Assembly: GCF_905475395.1 (NCBI RefSeq) | Contig: NC_058342.1 | Coordinates: 24,090,640-24,154,639, forward strand | Direction of reading: 5' to 3' | Origin: Chrysoperla carnea | Lineage: Eukaryota > Arthropoda > Insecta > Neuroptera > Chrysopidae | DNA: 64,000 nt | Part shown: positions 35,590 through 47,035 of the stretch, in pieces | How the letters are laid out: each line of letters begins with the position of its first letter | How positions within the stretch are numbered: the first letter of the stretch is position 1 | Notes under the pieces: generated by a model | Databases searched by the model: none | What the model was told of the DNA's origin: nothing | Seen by the model: the letters and a program-made list of their open reading frames with translations, nothing else | Position numbers and translations under genes: made by a program

Positions 35590-36385
35590 AAAAAACTGTT
35601 ATAACCCAAAAAAAAGTCAAAGCAAACAATTGACTAAGTTAATTGTTGAAATGCCATGCATAGACAGTGTTGATTACTCTATCACATTACACATATTACA
35701 CATACATAACTGGTATTCCCATATAATACATACTATACAATAGGGTATTCTACTATTTTTGAAAACGTACTGCAAAATGCTGAGTTTGCTTATAAAAAGC
35801 CACCAAAAATTTATTTCGGAAAAATACACACGCTTTCTTGCCAAAAACTTAAATTAAATTTTAAACCTTTTGTAAACTGTCAAAAAACGCGGGCATGCAA
35901 TTTGATGACGTAATATCGGTATCATTATACGAAATAACACAGATAAGTTTGACAGATATATTCATAGATAGCTAATTATAATAAATATAACTATTTATTA
36001 TCTATGGATATATTATACCCAGCTGTCTACACTGAACTAATTGATGGTCTATGACTCATACCGCTATGACATCACAGCAGAGCTTATCCGCGATTTAGGT
36101 CACGTGATATACAGTTTGAAAATTACGATTTTTAATTTTAATATTTTAAAAGAAAAATGTGCTTTTATGACTCGAAATCAGAATATTTGAGTATATTTTT
36201 ACATAAATTTTAACTTTCTTTCAAATTTCATTATTTATTTTGGACTAAAAATATTACCCTATTAGGTGATTTTATGAACACCTGTGCCAAAATTTTGTTC
36301 ATAGCATCAATATTTTTAAGCGTTACAAACTTAAGACTAAACTTAGTATACTTTGCATATTACATATATGCACGGTATAAAAATT
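35590..36385 (+). repeat. Family A fragments around an inserted element
   Basis: The 5' part (GCAAACAATTGACTAAGTTA to CATACTATACAA) and the 3' part (TTAGGTGATTTTATGAACAC to CACGGTATAAAA) flank the element at 35743-36259. The middle of the A consensus is missing, so a deletion accompanied or followed the insertion. Confidence 0.75.
35743..36259. mobile_element. About 517-bp inverted-repeat element in family A
   Basis: The ends TAGGGTATTCTACTATTTTT and, on the other strand, TAGGGTAATATTTTTAGTCC share TAGGGTA and an ATTTTT tract, and can be read as a TA-flanked element. Interior: no frame; AT-rich. Tentative DNA transposon, since the TIR is short. Confidence 0.5.
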
Positions 36386-37669
36386 GTTAAAAAAAAGATA
36401 TGAATATTTACAGAGCTGCAACATTAAGAAAAGAAAAAAACTGTTATAACCTAAAAAAAAAGAAACATAAATTCTCAAAGTTCAGTGAATATATTTTATG
36501 AGTTGAACGTCGAATGGGTATATTCAATGTATGTGTATATGCTAGCGCGTACTATTCATGTATTCTGGTCGCGTATCGTCCAAAGAGTAGTACGTGATGG
36601 ACGCGAATTGCAGGCAGGCTTTCTACGGAAAACCACCCTCCGTACAACCAACCCTCATACCCCTTCAAACATACAATATATGGTATATATTTGACTCGGT
36701 TGTGTTACTCTTGTGAAGTAAAGTGTATATAGCAATAATATTTTATTTCGTAAAATAACAACAATGCATATATTTACTGCGCATGTGTGGTGTTTTATTA
36801 ATTAATTAATCATATATATTATTTGTACGTAATTAAAACAATTCAATAAATTTTATTTTTGGGGGTGATTTTCATTACCGGTATTTGACCGGAAGTTAAC
36901 ATTTTGTAATAAATTTGTTGATATTAAATCAAGTGAATATCCGAATGAGCTTTGTGCATTTGTCACGATATTTAATCCTTTAATTTATTGTAATATTTAA
37001 ACTAAATTTTGAGATAATCGGACAGTTAGTCGGAAGCTTCTGGAGCCCAGGGGCCTCGAATCATTGATACGGCTGATACTTCGGTAGCTACACCCCTGAA
37101 TCGAAGAATCATATTTTCACATACGCATTCACCAGAAAAATTGCACGAATCGCCATAAAATACACTTTCAAAAAAAAAAGAAAGATATCTCATACACAAC
37201 TTGTTTAATTTTTTTAAGTTCTATCGTTTTAAATGAAAAACCGTTTATTTTTATTCTCCTCCCATTGAATTTCTTTTAAGAAGGAATAAAAAATGTGACT
37301 TGTACAAAAGAAATTTTTTTATATATTATTAAAAAAAAAAATTGTGTATCAGATCGATTGATAAATAATTAGATGAAAATTATATAAGCATGAATCAGTC
37401 GTGTAATTATAACAATTATTAAGTATTAAAACTAACTTTTTATTAAAAATATATAAACAAAACTGTACCTGTATCTGAATCTCGGATAATTAAGAAAATA
37501 TTGTATAAAAGTAATTATAAGTATTAATTATCACATGTACTGATCGGTACACATTGAAATTATCTTGAATATTTCTTTCAAAAACTTTGTTCTTACAAGA
37601 AAAGAAAGTACATTCTAATTCGAGAAATTCGGCCCAAGTATATAATTCATATTTTAAGGTATTTCTTTA
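36386..37669. other. Stretch without recognised gene
   Basis: 36386-36480 repeats, with changes, text from about 35555-35620 (ATGAATATTTACAGAGCTGC). The frame 36485-36694 has no domain. The rest is AT-rich without structure. Confidence 0.45.
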
Positions 37670-38525
37670 GGTATTTCTTTTGGAGTCGGTTTTATTCTCG
37701 AGTCCCTCGAGGATTTTTGGGGTCGCCGATCATGAATTTTAGGTCAAAAAGCAAAGGAAGATGGTTACAAACCCATTAAGATCACCCCTGGAAGTGAGAG
37801 TGATAACAACTCATGAATTCGAATTAAAAAAGCTACTGAAGCTGGCTGCAACCCCATTAAAACCACCCATAGAAGTGAGAATAGTATTTTTGGACTTATG
37901 AGATTTATTGCTTGTAAACCGATTTTTGGAAACTTATAAAATGTTCAAAATCGAGTTTGTTCGACTTCTTAGGGGCTACGATGCCACTGAGAAACACACA
38001 GACGCACAGATAAACACTTTAAACTTATAACAAACACTCCTTCTTTAATCAATATCAAAGTGGTGGTCAAGGACATCCGGTGAGATGAAAAGGATACTTA
38101 GAGGGCTATCATTTTTTGGGACAAATTTTTGGAAATTTTTGGATTGAAATTAAAATATTTGAGTTGACTTTGATTTTTTGAATTATTGTTTTGAATTACC
38201 TTATTATTTTACCATTTCATTTTTCGAAATGAATTGAGCCAGGTTTATTTGACCATTCATTTCCATGGTAATTATTTATATGTTAAAATTATATGTCATG
38301 CCTTTTCCAAACTGAATCGATTTTGAAAATCATCGCCAATTTTTTAGTTTTTTTACTTGAAACATAGCTAAGAACACTGTCCGTTAAATTAATTTTCAAA
38401 TGAAATCAAAAAAAATTAAAATCGGTGCATCCGTTCAGGCGCTATGATGCTACAGACAGACAGAAACACACACGCAAAGCGGTCAAACTTATAACACCCC
38501 TTTTTTAGCACGTGGGTTAAAGAGT
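37670..38525. repeat. Two related diverged repeat units (family O)
   Basis: Two segments end similarly: GGCTACGATGCCACTGAGAAACACACAGACGCAC (about 37973) with AAACTTATAACA, and GCGCTATGATGCTACAGACAG (about 38440) with AAACTTATAACACCCC. Within the first, AACCCATTAAGATCACCCCTGGAAGTGAGA recurs at about 37850-37880 as a direct repeat. From memory, this CATCCGTTC...GCTACGATGCCAC pattern is a common insect dispersed repeat. Confidence 0.55.
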
Positions 38526-38552
38526 AGATCTGATCGAAAGATGCTAATTATA

Positions 38553-39215
38553 CCATGTATATATGAAATATACATAGTATATTAAGTTTAGTCCCAAGTT
38601 TGTAATGCTTAAAAATAATGATGCTAGGAAAAAAAATTTTGTCATAGGTGTTCATAAAATCACCTAATTAGTCCATTTCCGGTTGTCCGTCCGTCCGTCC
38701 GTCTGTGGACACGATAACTCAAAAACGAAAAAAGATATCGAGCTGAAATTTTTACAGCGTACTCAGGACGTAAAAAGTGAGGTCAAGTTCGTAAATGAGC
38801 ATCATAGGTCAATTGGGTCTTGGGTCCGTAGGACCCATTTTGTAAACCGTTAGAGATAGAACAAAAGTTTAAATGTAAAAAATGTTCCTTATCAAAAATT
38901 AAACAACTTTTGTTTGAAATTAAACAACTTTTGTTTCCGTAGGACCCATTTTGTAAACCGTTAGAGATAGAACAAAAATTTAAATGTAAAAAATGTTCCT
39001 TATCAAAAAGTAAACAACTTTTGTTTGAAACATTTTTTCGTAAACATCACTGTTTACCCGTGAGGGCGCCAATTAGGCGGAAATTTTATAGTATGTACTA
39101 TACTTGAATATCAGTTATGTATGTGTCACATGTATGTATGTCATAAAGAAATCTACTGACTATGCATGGTATTTCAACAATTAATTCAGTCAATTGTTTG
39201 TTTTCACTTGTTATA
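38553..39215 (-). repeat. Near full-length family A copy with internal duplication
   Basis: Complete in reverse orientation, from ATACCATGTATATATGAAAT to CAATTGTTTGTTTTCACTTG. The segment with TCCGTAGGACCCATTTTGTA to AAACAACTTTTGTTT occurs twice in tandem (about 38828-38927 and 38936-39029). One of the best copies for building a consensus. Confidence 0.85.
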
Positions 39216-40002
39216 TATTTGAGTTTAGTATGAATGAGTGACAACCTATACATAAATATTTTACTGTTAATTAATACAATATTATATTTATATTATGGAA
39301 AACATAAAATACGTCATAAAAGCCGGTTCCTAGATCAACCAACCGACTAGTATTAAAGTCTGTCAATCATCATCAACTTTTATTCTTATACGTGTAGGAT
39401 AGATATACACAAACAGACTGTGACTGAATTGTCATAATTCAATAGTTCATCTACACAGAAAACAATAGGAATATTTTAAATAATGAATTTTAAATTAGAT
39501 CTTCTTCAGGTCTTCTGTACCTTACACACACTCAAAAAAAAGACCTGTAGGACCTGTGTAGTTTGGTTGAACGTATATACTTGCTATACACAAACACCAA
39601 ACGAAATTTTTAAAAGTAATCACGTACAAATTTAAAACACTTTATATTTTTAAAATCACTTCCTTTCTGATTTTGAAATTATGTTATTTTGTAATTTTAT
39701 ATTCATATTTTCCGCATAATATGTTTTTTATATACCGGAAATTATTTTTAAATAGACAGTTTTTGATATGATTGATTATGTATTTATTTTGGAGTTATTT
39801 TAATGTAAAATGCTGATGATTTTCTTCTTTGTCTTGAAACGAGTCAAAATCGATTATTAAGACATCGGTAATAACGATCAAATGGAAAGGATCCAACAGA
39901 ATTCCTATATTTTTATCTATAGTCTTTCTTTTAACTCGTAGAGTCTGCGTGTCTGCTTGTTGAAAAAACTTTGGATCGATTTTTTACTCTTTTTCCGTAA
40001 AC
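39216..40002. other. AT-rich stretch without recognised gene
   Basis: No gene. A small CAGGTC/GACCTG inverted repeat lies around 39500-39550. Confidence 0.5.
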
Positions 40003-40014
40003 TAATCGAGCTGA

Positions 40015-40314
40015 GTCTAAATGGCCGAGCGGTCTAAGGCGCTAAGCTTAGAACGTTGGACTATTTAGACTTAGGTTGCGGGTTCGAATCCAGGCAGCGG
40101 CAGTGTGAACAATTTATAATTAATGGGAGTGCAGAATTGATCACATTGTCGTCGCTTGGATAAGAAAGAAGTAACCGACTCCACCCACATCCAAAATGTA
40201 ATTGTCAATATGTTTGTAATGGAATAAATAAAGATTGAAAAATAATGATATGGGTGGCCTCTGTGATTAGGCATGCATCACAAAAACGGAGGTAAAATCT
40301 CCATTATTAGTTTT
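40015..40314 (+). mobile_element. Full-length tRNA-Leu-derived SINE with 12-bp TSD
   Basis: Flanked by TAATCGAGCTGA at 40003-40014 and 40315-40326. The head (about 40015-40101) has A box TGGCCGAGCGG in AAATGGCCGAGCGGTCTAAG and B box GGTTCGAATCC, as in class II tRNA-Leu. A body of about 200 bp (ATAATTAATGGGAGTGCAGA, GTAACCGACTCCACCCACAT) ends in CGGAGGTAAAATCTCCATTATTAG. The last part contains a small hairpin GGAG...CTCC. Pol III transcription from the internal boxes and mobilisation by a partner LINE are expected. The minus frame 40071-40274 is accidental. Confidence 0.93.
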
Positions 40315-40407
40315 TAATCGAGCTGAAACTTTGCAGACAGACTCGTGGAAACGATTAAAAAAAATTTACAAAAAAGTAGAATAAAACTGTTTTCCAAAAT
40401 GAAATAA

Positions 40408-40640
40408 AAATGTGCGAACGCCAAGGCAATTTTAAATGGAAAGCTTGATTTTTTTTAATATGAAGTTGGACTAAGTATAAATCAATTTAAAAAAATTTTA
40501 GTGGGGGGCGGGGGTATAAATAAATGAGTTCAAAATTAGGCATAATTAACATTGATTTTATGGAAAAAAGTAAATGGATGATATGTTTTCATAGATTTCT
40601 CCAAAACTAGTCGGTGGAAATTTAAAAAAAAAAAAAAAAA
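40408..40640. repeat. Family D fragment
   Basis: Left end CGAACGCCAAGGCAATTTTA, then GGAAAGCTTGATTTTTTT and AAATGGATGATATGTTTTCA with TTTCTCCAAAACTAGTCGG. It lacks the right TIR and is followed by a long A-run at about 40625-40640. Confidence 0.6.
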
Positions 40641-41937
40641 CTATTTAAATTAAAGTTAATAATTAAAGTAATATATTTTAGCACAATGTTAAATTTTAGT
40701 AACCGAGATACAGCAAACCAATACATGTAAAAAGTCGTAAATTTTCCGTAGAATTCAATGCAAAAATTTTGCTCGCAGTTTGGAAACAATTTTAAAACTT
40801 CTAGCATAGTTTTACGAGATGCCCAAAAACATTTGTGAAAAAAACCTCCATCCATAACTAAGACCTCACTAATAGTGTAAAATATCAACTAGAAGCAACG
40901 TTAAAAATTCGTACTATTTAAAACAGAAAATGGAGCGCTTTTTCAGTAGTTCTAATTTAAACCACTAGGTTACTCACAATTTATCAATAGTTTAGTGTAA
41001 AATTACTTTCAAAGTAACAATTTCACGACCTTCCCCTAAGTGTCTCCAGTATTGAGTCTAGTTCAAAATTTCAATCTGAATGCACCTCAAAATGACATCA
41101 TCCATATCACCTAGTCTACTTTAGCCAATGAACCAGTGAATGTATTCGGTAAGGTCGTAACAAACTCTAATTGGTGTTAAATATAGTACGTAATAAATTA
41201 AAGGGTTGCGTGTTTTGGCTGGCTGACACATAATGTACGATAATGATAATAGAATTTGTTTTATATTAAGTAGCGAAGCGAGGTAGCAAGGAGCCACGTC
41301 TTGGATGTTAGTTGTTGACACGACCACTAAACAAACAACTGTTTGGATGGTGATGGTGAGGTGGTAAAGAACTACCTGCCTAGTATTTAAAACATGATAT
41401 TTCAATTAAATCCATACATGTATGTATTTGTTAGTCAATGATTGATTTCAATAACACTTTTTAATAACTAATTAACACAAACACTTCTTTAACATCATTC
41501 TTTTACACCTTTTTTACCTTTGTACAGGTTGCATATTTTATATGTATACAATAATAAAATATGACTGCCATCTTTTAGTCGTAGAAACGAAACACTAAAA
41601 ACGGTCAAAGCTCGAAAAATTTGAAGAGTAAGTTGGATTTGAATGCGGTTTTCGGCATTCGATTTGTTAGAGCTTCAAGAAATTTGGCCTTAATTGATTT
41701 ATAAGAATTTGCGGTGACCCAATAAAGTTTTCCTGTAAACTTCAGAAAACATCGAGGACACGGTTTACCCTTGGCACCTGGCACCTCGGAGATCAATTCT
41801 GTTCAGCGATATTTTTTTTTTCTTTTTTTTTTGAGAATTATCGAAAACTTCTTAGCTATTAAGATTCGAGCTATCGAGAATTGACTATATTATTTCGCTT
41901 TAATTCACGTTTTTCACGGCTGCATTATTTGCATAAT
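40641..41937. other. Stretch without recognised gene
   Basis: The minus frames at 40622-40888, 41121-41405 and 41605-41796 have no domain. The last includes the short TNRMPKTAFKS patch shared with 18832-18880. Confidence 0.45.
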
Positions 41938-42120
41938 CATCGCCAAAGGGAGCAGGTAGGGACAGCTTCCTCTAGAAATTCACAAAAATGGTTCCAAGCA
42001 CCTACGACCCGTTAACCCTCTTAATATTATCGAATGGGTTTAGTATGAAATTAGGATCAATGAAGCTACCTACAAATTTTTAACTTACCATCTTTTGTAG
42101 TTTTCAAGAACATTTTTTGC
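41938..42120 (+). repeat. Family I fragment
   Basis: CATCGCCAAAGGGAGCAGGT, TCTAGAAATTCACAAAAATGG and GAATGGGTTTAGTATGAAAT match the 5' part of family I. Only the 5' part is present. Confidence 0.65.
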
Positions 42121-42357
42121 ATAGGAAAAATTGCAAATTAAAAATTTCATAGCTCACTAACACCCCCCAACCTCCCAGCCAGGTTGTCGATTTCACCACC
42201 CACACATTAGCAAGTTATCAACTATAATATTTTCAATGTGCCTCAAATATGTACTCAAAAAATCCACTCAGCTCTCCATGAATACAGCCAACTTGGATAA
42301 AATAATTTATCCATGAGACAAAAAAATGTTTGTTATGAAATAAATAATATTATGCAG

Positions 42358-42383
42358 TTTTTTTTTTTTTTTTTTTTTTTTTT
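42358..42383. repeat. 26-base T run
   Basis: The longest homopolymer in the window. It could be the reverse complement of a poly(A) tail from a retrotransposed copy, but no such copy is recognised beside it. Confidence 0.8.
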
Positions 42384-42599
42384 AAATGCTTATAATAATT
42401 TATTAATATAATGAATGATAATATATTAAAACTGGTGTAACCGTATACTTATAAAACTTATACATACATATTTCTGAAAAAAAAAAATTGTAACTAAATT
42501 TCTTTAAAAAAAAAAAAATTCAAACACAACTTAAAACGATTTATTTAAATTCATAATATGTAATATTCAAACACCGAATTTAATAATTTCTTAAAAAGA

Positions 42600-43400
42600 T
42601 ATGCAAGGATTGAATAATACTAGGGATTTCAATAAAACTTTATTCGCACCATGTGTGAGTTTGATTGGAGGCGTTCCCATGGTAACGATACACTACTTTA
42701 ATTATAGAATTGTATGGATGTATATATAATTGTATGGATTCCATTTATGACTTAAATTGAAAATTTAATATTATTGTCTCACAAATTTAAATAAATAATT
42801 ATGATAATTTACATTTGAAAAATAATATTTGTGCAATTTGATTTCTTATTTTCACAATTTTTAATGCATTAAGTTTAGTTAATTTTCTATAACATTAACA
42901 TGTAAAGAATTGCAAATTGGTCATAACAGCCTCCTTTATCGCCAAAATTTGTCACTGGAAGCGCTGGCATTGATTTTATTGTCCCTACCATGACTACGCA
43001 CACAACAAATAAATACATTTTTTGATTAACAAAGTTTCCAAATATCACAAAAATTCTTAGGTCATCGGGCTTTTTATTATTATTTTATCGTTCAAAGTTG
43101 GATGAAAAAATTATGAAACATATAATTTATCCTTTTCAATTGGATTTTTCTATATCAAAAAATTTGGGAAATTGATAAAAAACTGTCTAAAATATTTAGA
43201 TAATCTTGTAGTTTATAATAATACCATAAAAATATAAGGTTGTCGATGATATAAAAACAAAATTTGGATTTATTTATTTAATCATCAGTTCATCGAAGAT
43301 TCATCATTTGATGAACGGAGATGACTATGGTTAGAGTAGTAATGATTGAAGAGCGATATCTATATTATCAAATTTATAAGCATCACTTTTGTAGTTGCGT
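42600..43400 (+). repeat. Family G repeat, copy 2, occupied by element F
   Basis: Matches copy 1 on both sides of the insertion: GATTGAATAATACTAGGGAT up to AAACTTTA, then TAAATACATTTTTTGATTAAC onward to AGAGCGATATCTATATTATC. It runs about 30-40 bp short at the 3' end. Confidence 0.75.
42643..43009. mobile_element. 367-bp TIR element F, copy 1, in family G
   Basis: Ends TTCGCACCATGTGTGAGT and, reading in from the right on the other strand, TTTGTTGTGTGCGTAGTCAT are imperfect inverted repeats. A TA lies at each edge. Interior text (CCATGGTAACGATACACTA, AGCCTCCTTTATCGCCAAAA) recurs at 57545-57931. The homologous site near 2738 lacks it (CTTTATAAATACAT). Non-coding, and probably a TA-targeting MITE. 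Confidence 0.75.
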
Positions 43401-43719
43401 GTTATTGTAATGCTATAAAGAGCTAAAAATTAAGATTTTAACAAAACACGTGATTTGGGACTAGTTGCGACCTTTTATCCTTGATCGTTAAATTGTTATT
43501 AAATTAAAGGTAAAAAATTAGCAATTTCTCTCTAATTTTTTTTCTGCTCAACAAAAGGTCGTAAAGATATTTTATTTTGGTGAAATTATTATGTTTAGTT
43601 CATGGAATACATAGTTTTATTTTGTTATTATATCTCACGTATTTTGCAATTGTTTAAACAAATTAACTAATTTGTTTATAAAAATGTGCGACTGTTTGTC
43701 GCATTTTTTGAATTCCTCA

Positions 43720-44070
43720 GGACGTAAAAAGTGAGATCAAGTTCGTAAATGAGCATCATAGGTCAATTGGGTCTTGGGTCCGTAGGACCCATCTTGTCAA
43801 CTGTTAGGGATAGAACAAAAGTTTAAATATAAAAAATGTTCCTTATCAAAAATTAAACAACTTTTGTTTGAAACAGTTTTTTGTAAACATCACTGTTTGC
43901 CCGTGAGGGCGCCAATTAGGCGAAAATTTTATAATATGTACTATACTTGATTATCAGTTAAGTATGTGTCACATGTTTGTATATGTAATGTGATAAAGAA
44001 ATCCACACTGACTATGCATGGTATTTCAACAATTAACTCAGTCAATTGTTTGTTTTCACTTGTTAAATTA
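43720..44070 (-). repeat. Family A 5' half, reverse orientation
   Basis: CCTCAGGACGTAAAAAGTGA, TTGGGTCCGTAGGACCCATC, CATCACTGTTTGCCCGTGAG and CAATTGTTTGTTTTCACTTG follow in the order of 38760-39210. The (GACG)n and 3' parts are missing. Confidence 0.75.
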
Positions 44071-44940
44071 TAGTTTATTATTTTTGCACAATGTGCAAGC
44101 GAAACTGAACCCGTTTCGTACTTGGATAGTATTTAAACATACAGAGATAATTTATATGTTTATAATAATTTATAATAAATATTCTTAATATTTATTTATT
44201 TAGTGAAATAAAAATTTATTTATAACAAGCAACTCTTGTCACAACTCATAAATATTTTTGTTATTCATTTTCATAATTATTTGTTTGTTGATTTAAAAGA
44301 AATCAACTTATATACTTTGTACTTAATATTATTTATTAAATAAATTAAGCCTGTTGAAAATTCCTGTGGGATAACATAGCCTATTAAAAATACAAAATAA
44401 TGTTTTAGTATTAATTGAAACGTTCGCAAAGCCCAATTTATTAAAAAATTGTTGAAGAAATTAATTGAAGATCTTTTTTAAGGTTGTTCACTCATTATAC
44501 GTCGTCATGTCCATAAAAATATGCATTATATTTTTGCACTATTTATGACAACATACTAAGACATTGTATCTATACATATATTCAATACACACACACAACT
44601 GTAAATTTATATATTGTTTTTGCTGTTTATCTATTTAAGGAGGTCCTTTAGTCGCCAATGTTAACTAAAAAATATTAGATTACAAGGAAAAATAATTTTT
44701 TTTATATTAGTTTAAATCTTTATCTTGAAATTTCGATCAAACTTTACCGTGTAAATTTTTTGTGTCAGCCAACATTTGTGTCAGTCACATATGGAATCAA
44801 AGAGAGAGACAAAGCTTGTATCTCTTCTGTATTCCAGTAATGACTTGATCATAAAGATTTAACATAAAAAAATATGCGTTCTCGATCGAGCTGCTAAATG
44901 AACATTTACAAGAAAAGGTACCCATGTCTTCTTGAAGGTT
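44071..44940. other. AT-rich stretch without recognised gene
   Basis: No frame or RNA gene of note. Confidence 0.5.
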
Positions 44941-44952
44941 AAATATGGCCCT

Positions 44953-45732
44953 TAGGCCCGTGCGCAAGGAAGGGGTTTTGGAGGTCACAACCCCTCTCAT
45001 TGAGAATATGTCCACATAGTTTTTGAACTAACAATATAGTTCTGTAAATGCACGCATTCATGAGACGCATTTCCACTGACGAATCAGATATCCATGCATA
45101 TATTTAGCTCAATACATTCTTTGAATTTATCTTTGGGTCGAGTACTTCAAACAGAAAACCTGAATATTGGCGAAGCTATGGAATTGGCAAATGCTGAGAA
45201 AACTTTGATTGAAAGAAGTGGAAATGTTGGAGAAGAGAAAACTCTTGCTCGACTTGTTAAACTAGATTTGTTACATCTGAATCGCCGAAGTTTAACTTTG
45301 GGAAAAACGTATTATCAGGCGAGGTGCCAAAAATTCACTCGAAGCATTCGATATTTGCAATAAAGATGCGTTTCCGAATGTTTACCAATCGCGTTCTGCC
45401 AGTTTTGTCTTTGACAATAGTGATGAATGAACGCCCTTTTTCAACCTTTTGTCGTCCCAAAACTAACCTTAAAACCTTAAACTAAGTGGTTTAGTCCTTG
45501 GCCAATATGCATCGCGGTGTAGAGATCGATGCACACAGAGTTTTGGAAAAGATTTTTTCTGTATTTCACAGAATTAACTTATTGAATAACAGTGACTGAA
45601 TATTACATTTTGAGCTAATTAAAATGTTCTCCTAGTTGAAAAGGAATTTCTTGTTTTTATTTACTTAACGACCTAACATGGCGAAAAAAACTTTGAAACC
45701 CCTCCCTTGGATTATTTCTGCTCACGGGCCTG
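44953..45732 (+). mobile_element. 780-bp hAT transposon derivative
   Basis: The left end TAGGCCCGTGCGCAAGGAAG and the right end, CAGGCCCGTGAGCAGAAATA on the other strand, form TIRs that share GGCCCGTG and, a little inward, AGGGGTTT. The flanks ATGGCCCT (44945-44952) and ATGGTCCT (45733-45740) are an 8-bp TSD with one mismatch. The interior carries the relic at 45094-45610. Both ends and the TSD are still readable, so the element is a deletion derivative rather than a random fragment. Confidence 0.87.
45094..45610 (+). pseudogene. hAT transposase C-terminal relic
   Basis: The open frame 45094-45363 gives SLNLSLGRVLQTENLNIGEA and later RRSLTLGKTYYQA. Shifted frames continue with EAFDICNKDAFPNVYQ, then VLPVLSLTIVMNERPFSTF and MHRGVEIDAHRVLEKIF. 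LPVxSLTIVxNERxFST...HRxxEI is the hAT dimerisation region as found in zinc-finger MYM-type-1-like transposases. At least two frameshifts and internal stops are present, and the catalytic core is absent. The minus frame 44797-45015 is a shadow. Confidence 0.78.
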
Positions 45733-46069
45733 ATGGTCCTGATCGACATGGAAACCAAAAGCTTATATAACACAATAATATTAATATAACATTGTATTTG
45801 AAACTATTCTGTATACAAATTTAGTATGCAAAATGACATACAAATAATTCAAAGAACAGCTTGCAGTTATTACCTTTTCACGTAAAACTGTTAGTTGAAC
45901 TTAAAAGCATCACATTCAAACATTCAAACATATACAATGAAATGATACTGATGTGTCAGTATCAGTATGTAAAAACATTACACTCTAAAATGTTTCGCAA
46001 TCGAGTATAACACAGGGTGTTTTTTTTCTAAGATATATGCTTGAAATTCGAAACATATGTTTAACAAGT

Positions 46070-46530
46070 GAAAACAAACAATTGACTGAATTAATTGTTG
46101 AAATACCATGCATAGTCAGTGTTGATTTCTTTATCACATAACACATACATACATGTGACACATACATAACTGATATTCAAATATAGTACATACTATAAAA
46201 TTTCCGCCTAATTGGCGCCCTCACGGGTAAACAATGATGTTTACGAAAAAATGTTTCAAACAAAAGTTGTTTATTTTTTGATAAGGAACATTATTTACTT
46301 TTAAACTTTTTTTCTATCTCTAACGGTTTACAAGATGGGTCCTACGGACCCTAGACCCAATTGACTTATGATGCTCATTTACGAACTCGACCTCAGTTTT
46401 TACGTCCTGAGTACGCTGTAAAAATTTCAGCTCGATATCTTTTTTTGTTTTTGAGTTATCGTGCCCACAGACGGACGGACGGACGGACGGACGGACAGCC
46501 GGAAATGGACTAATTAGGTGATTCTATTTC
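46070..46530 (+). repeat. Family A copy, 5' four fifths
   Basis: From AGTGAAAACAAACAATTGAC through GGGTAAACAATGATGTTTAC, ATGGGTCCTACGGACCCTAG and a long (GACG)n run (46475-46498) to CTAATTAGGTGATTCTAT, where it meets another inverted-repeat element. High similarity to 38553-39215 suggests a fairly young copy. The frame 45985-46167 is not coding. Confidence 0.85.
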
Positions 46531-46741
46531 ATTGGTTTTTTGTAAATCCCTACTCTTCATATTTTTATTATAGTTTTGCAAGAAAACATTAGATTATTAG
46601 TAAAATAACAAATTACGTCATAAAAGGCGTTTCTTTAATTTAACGTAAACAAACAAAAGTTTTTTAATAGTTGCATTTTAAGTTTTTTATAATTTTGTTT
46701 GTTTACGTTAAATTAAAGACAGGGATTTGACAAAAACCAAA
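46531..46741. mobile_element. 211-bp nested inverted-repeat element
   Basis: Outer ends ATTGGTTTTTTGTAAATCCC and, on the other strand, TTGGTTTTTGTCAAATCCCT are TIRs. An inner pair (TTTAATTTAACGTAAACAAAC at about 46635 and GTTTGTTTACGTTAAATTAAA at about 46697) forms a second hairpin. It interrupts family A just after GATTCTAT. No TSD was fixed. Confidence 0.7.
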
Positions 46742-46924
46742 TAAATAATTTTTTTACATGTTTTTCAAAATAATATAATCGAATGAAATCAGTTGATATC
46801 CCTTCTTAAGTTGAATATTATTAAATGAAATTTACTAATATCTACTGATTATCATTGGCTGCTGGTTATCGAATGATAGTCAGTGAATTTTCCAAATTAT
46901 CAATTTTTGTCATACTCGCAGCGC

Positions 46925-47035
46925 GCAAATTAGGGTTCAGATCCAAAAGTGGTAAATAACTTTTTCCATCGTCTTTATGAGCTTATTCTGCAGGCTCACG
47001 ATCTGCAGTCAATGACAGAACACCGTGTATACAAT
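46925..47035. repeat. Solo terminal repeat of the long-TIR element K
   Basis: TTCAGATCCAAAAGTGGTAA, TCTTTATGAGCTTATTCTG and ATCTGCAGTCAATGACAGAA match the right TIR of the element at 49115-49979. No left partner or interior is present. Confidence 0.7.

Noticed and set aside
40071..40274. 67-codon minus-strand frame
   Set aside because: Entirely inside the SINE; the repeated PGFEPAT-like tail is an artefact of the B box read in reverse.
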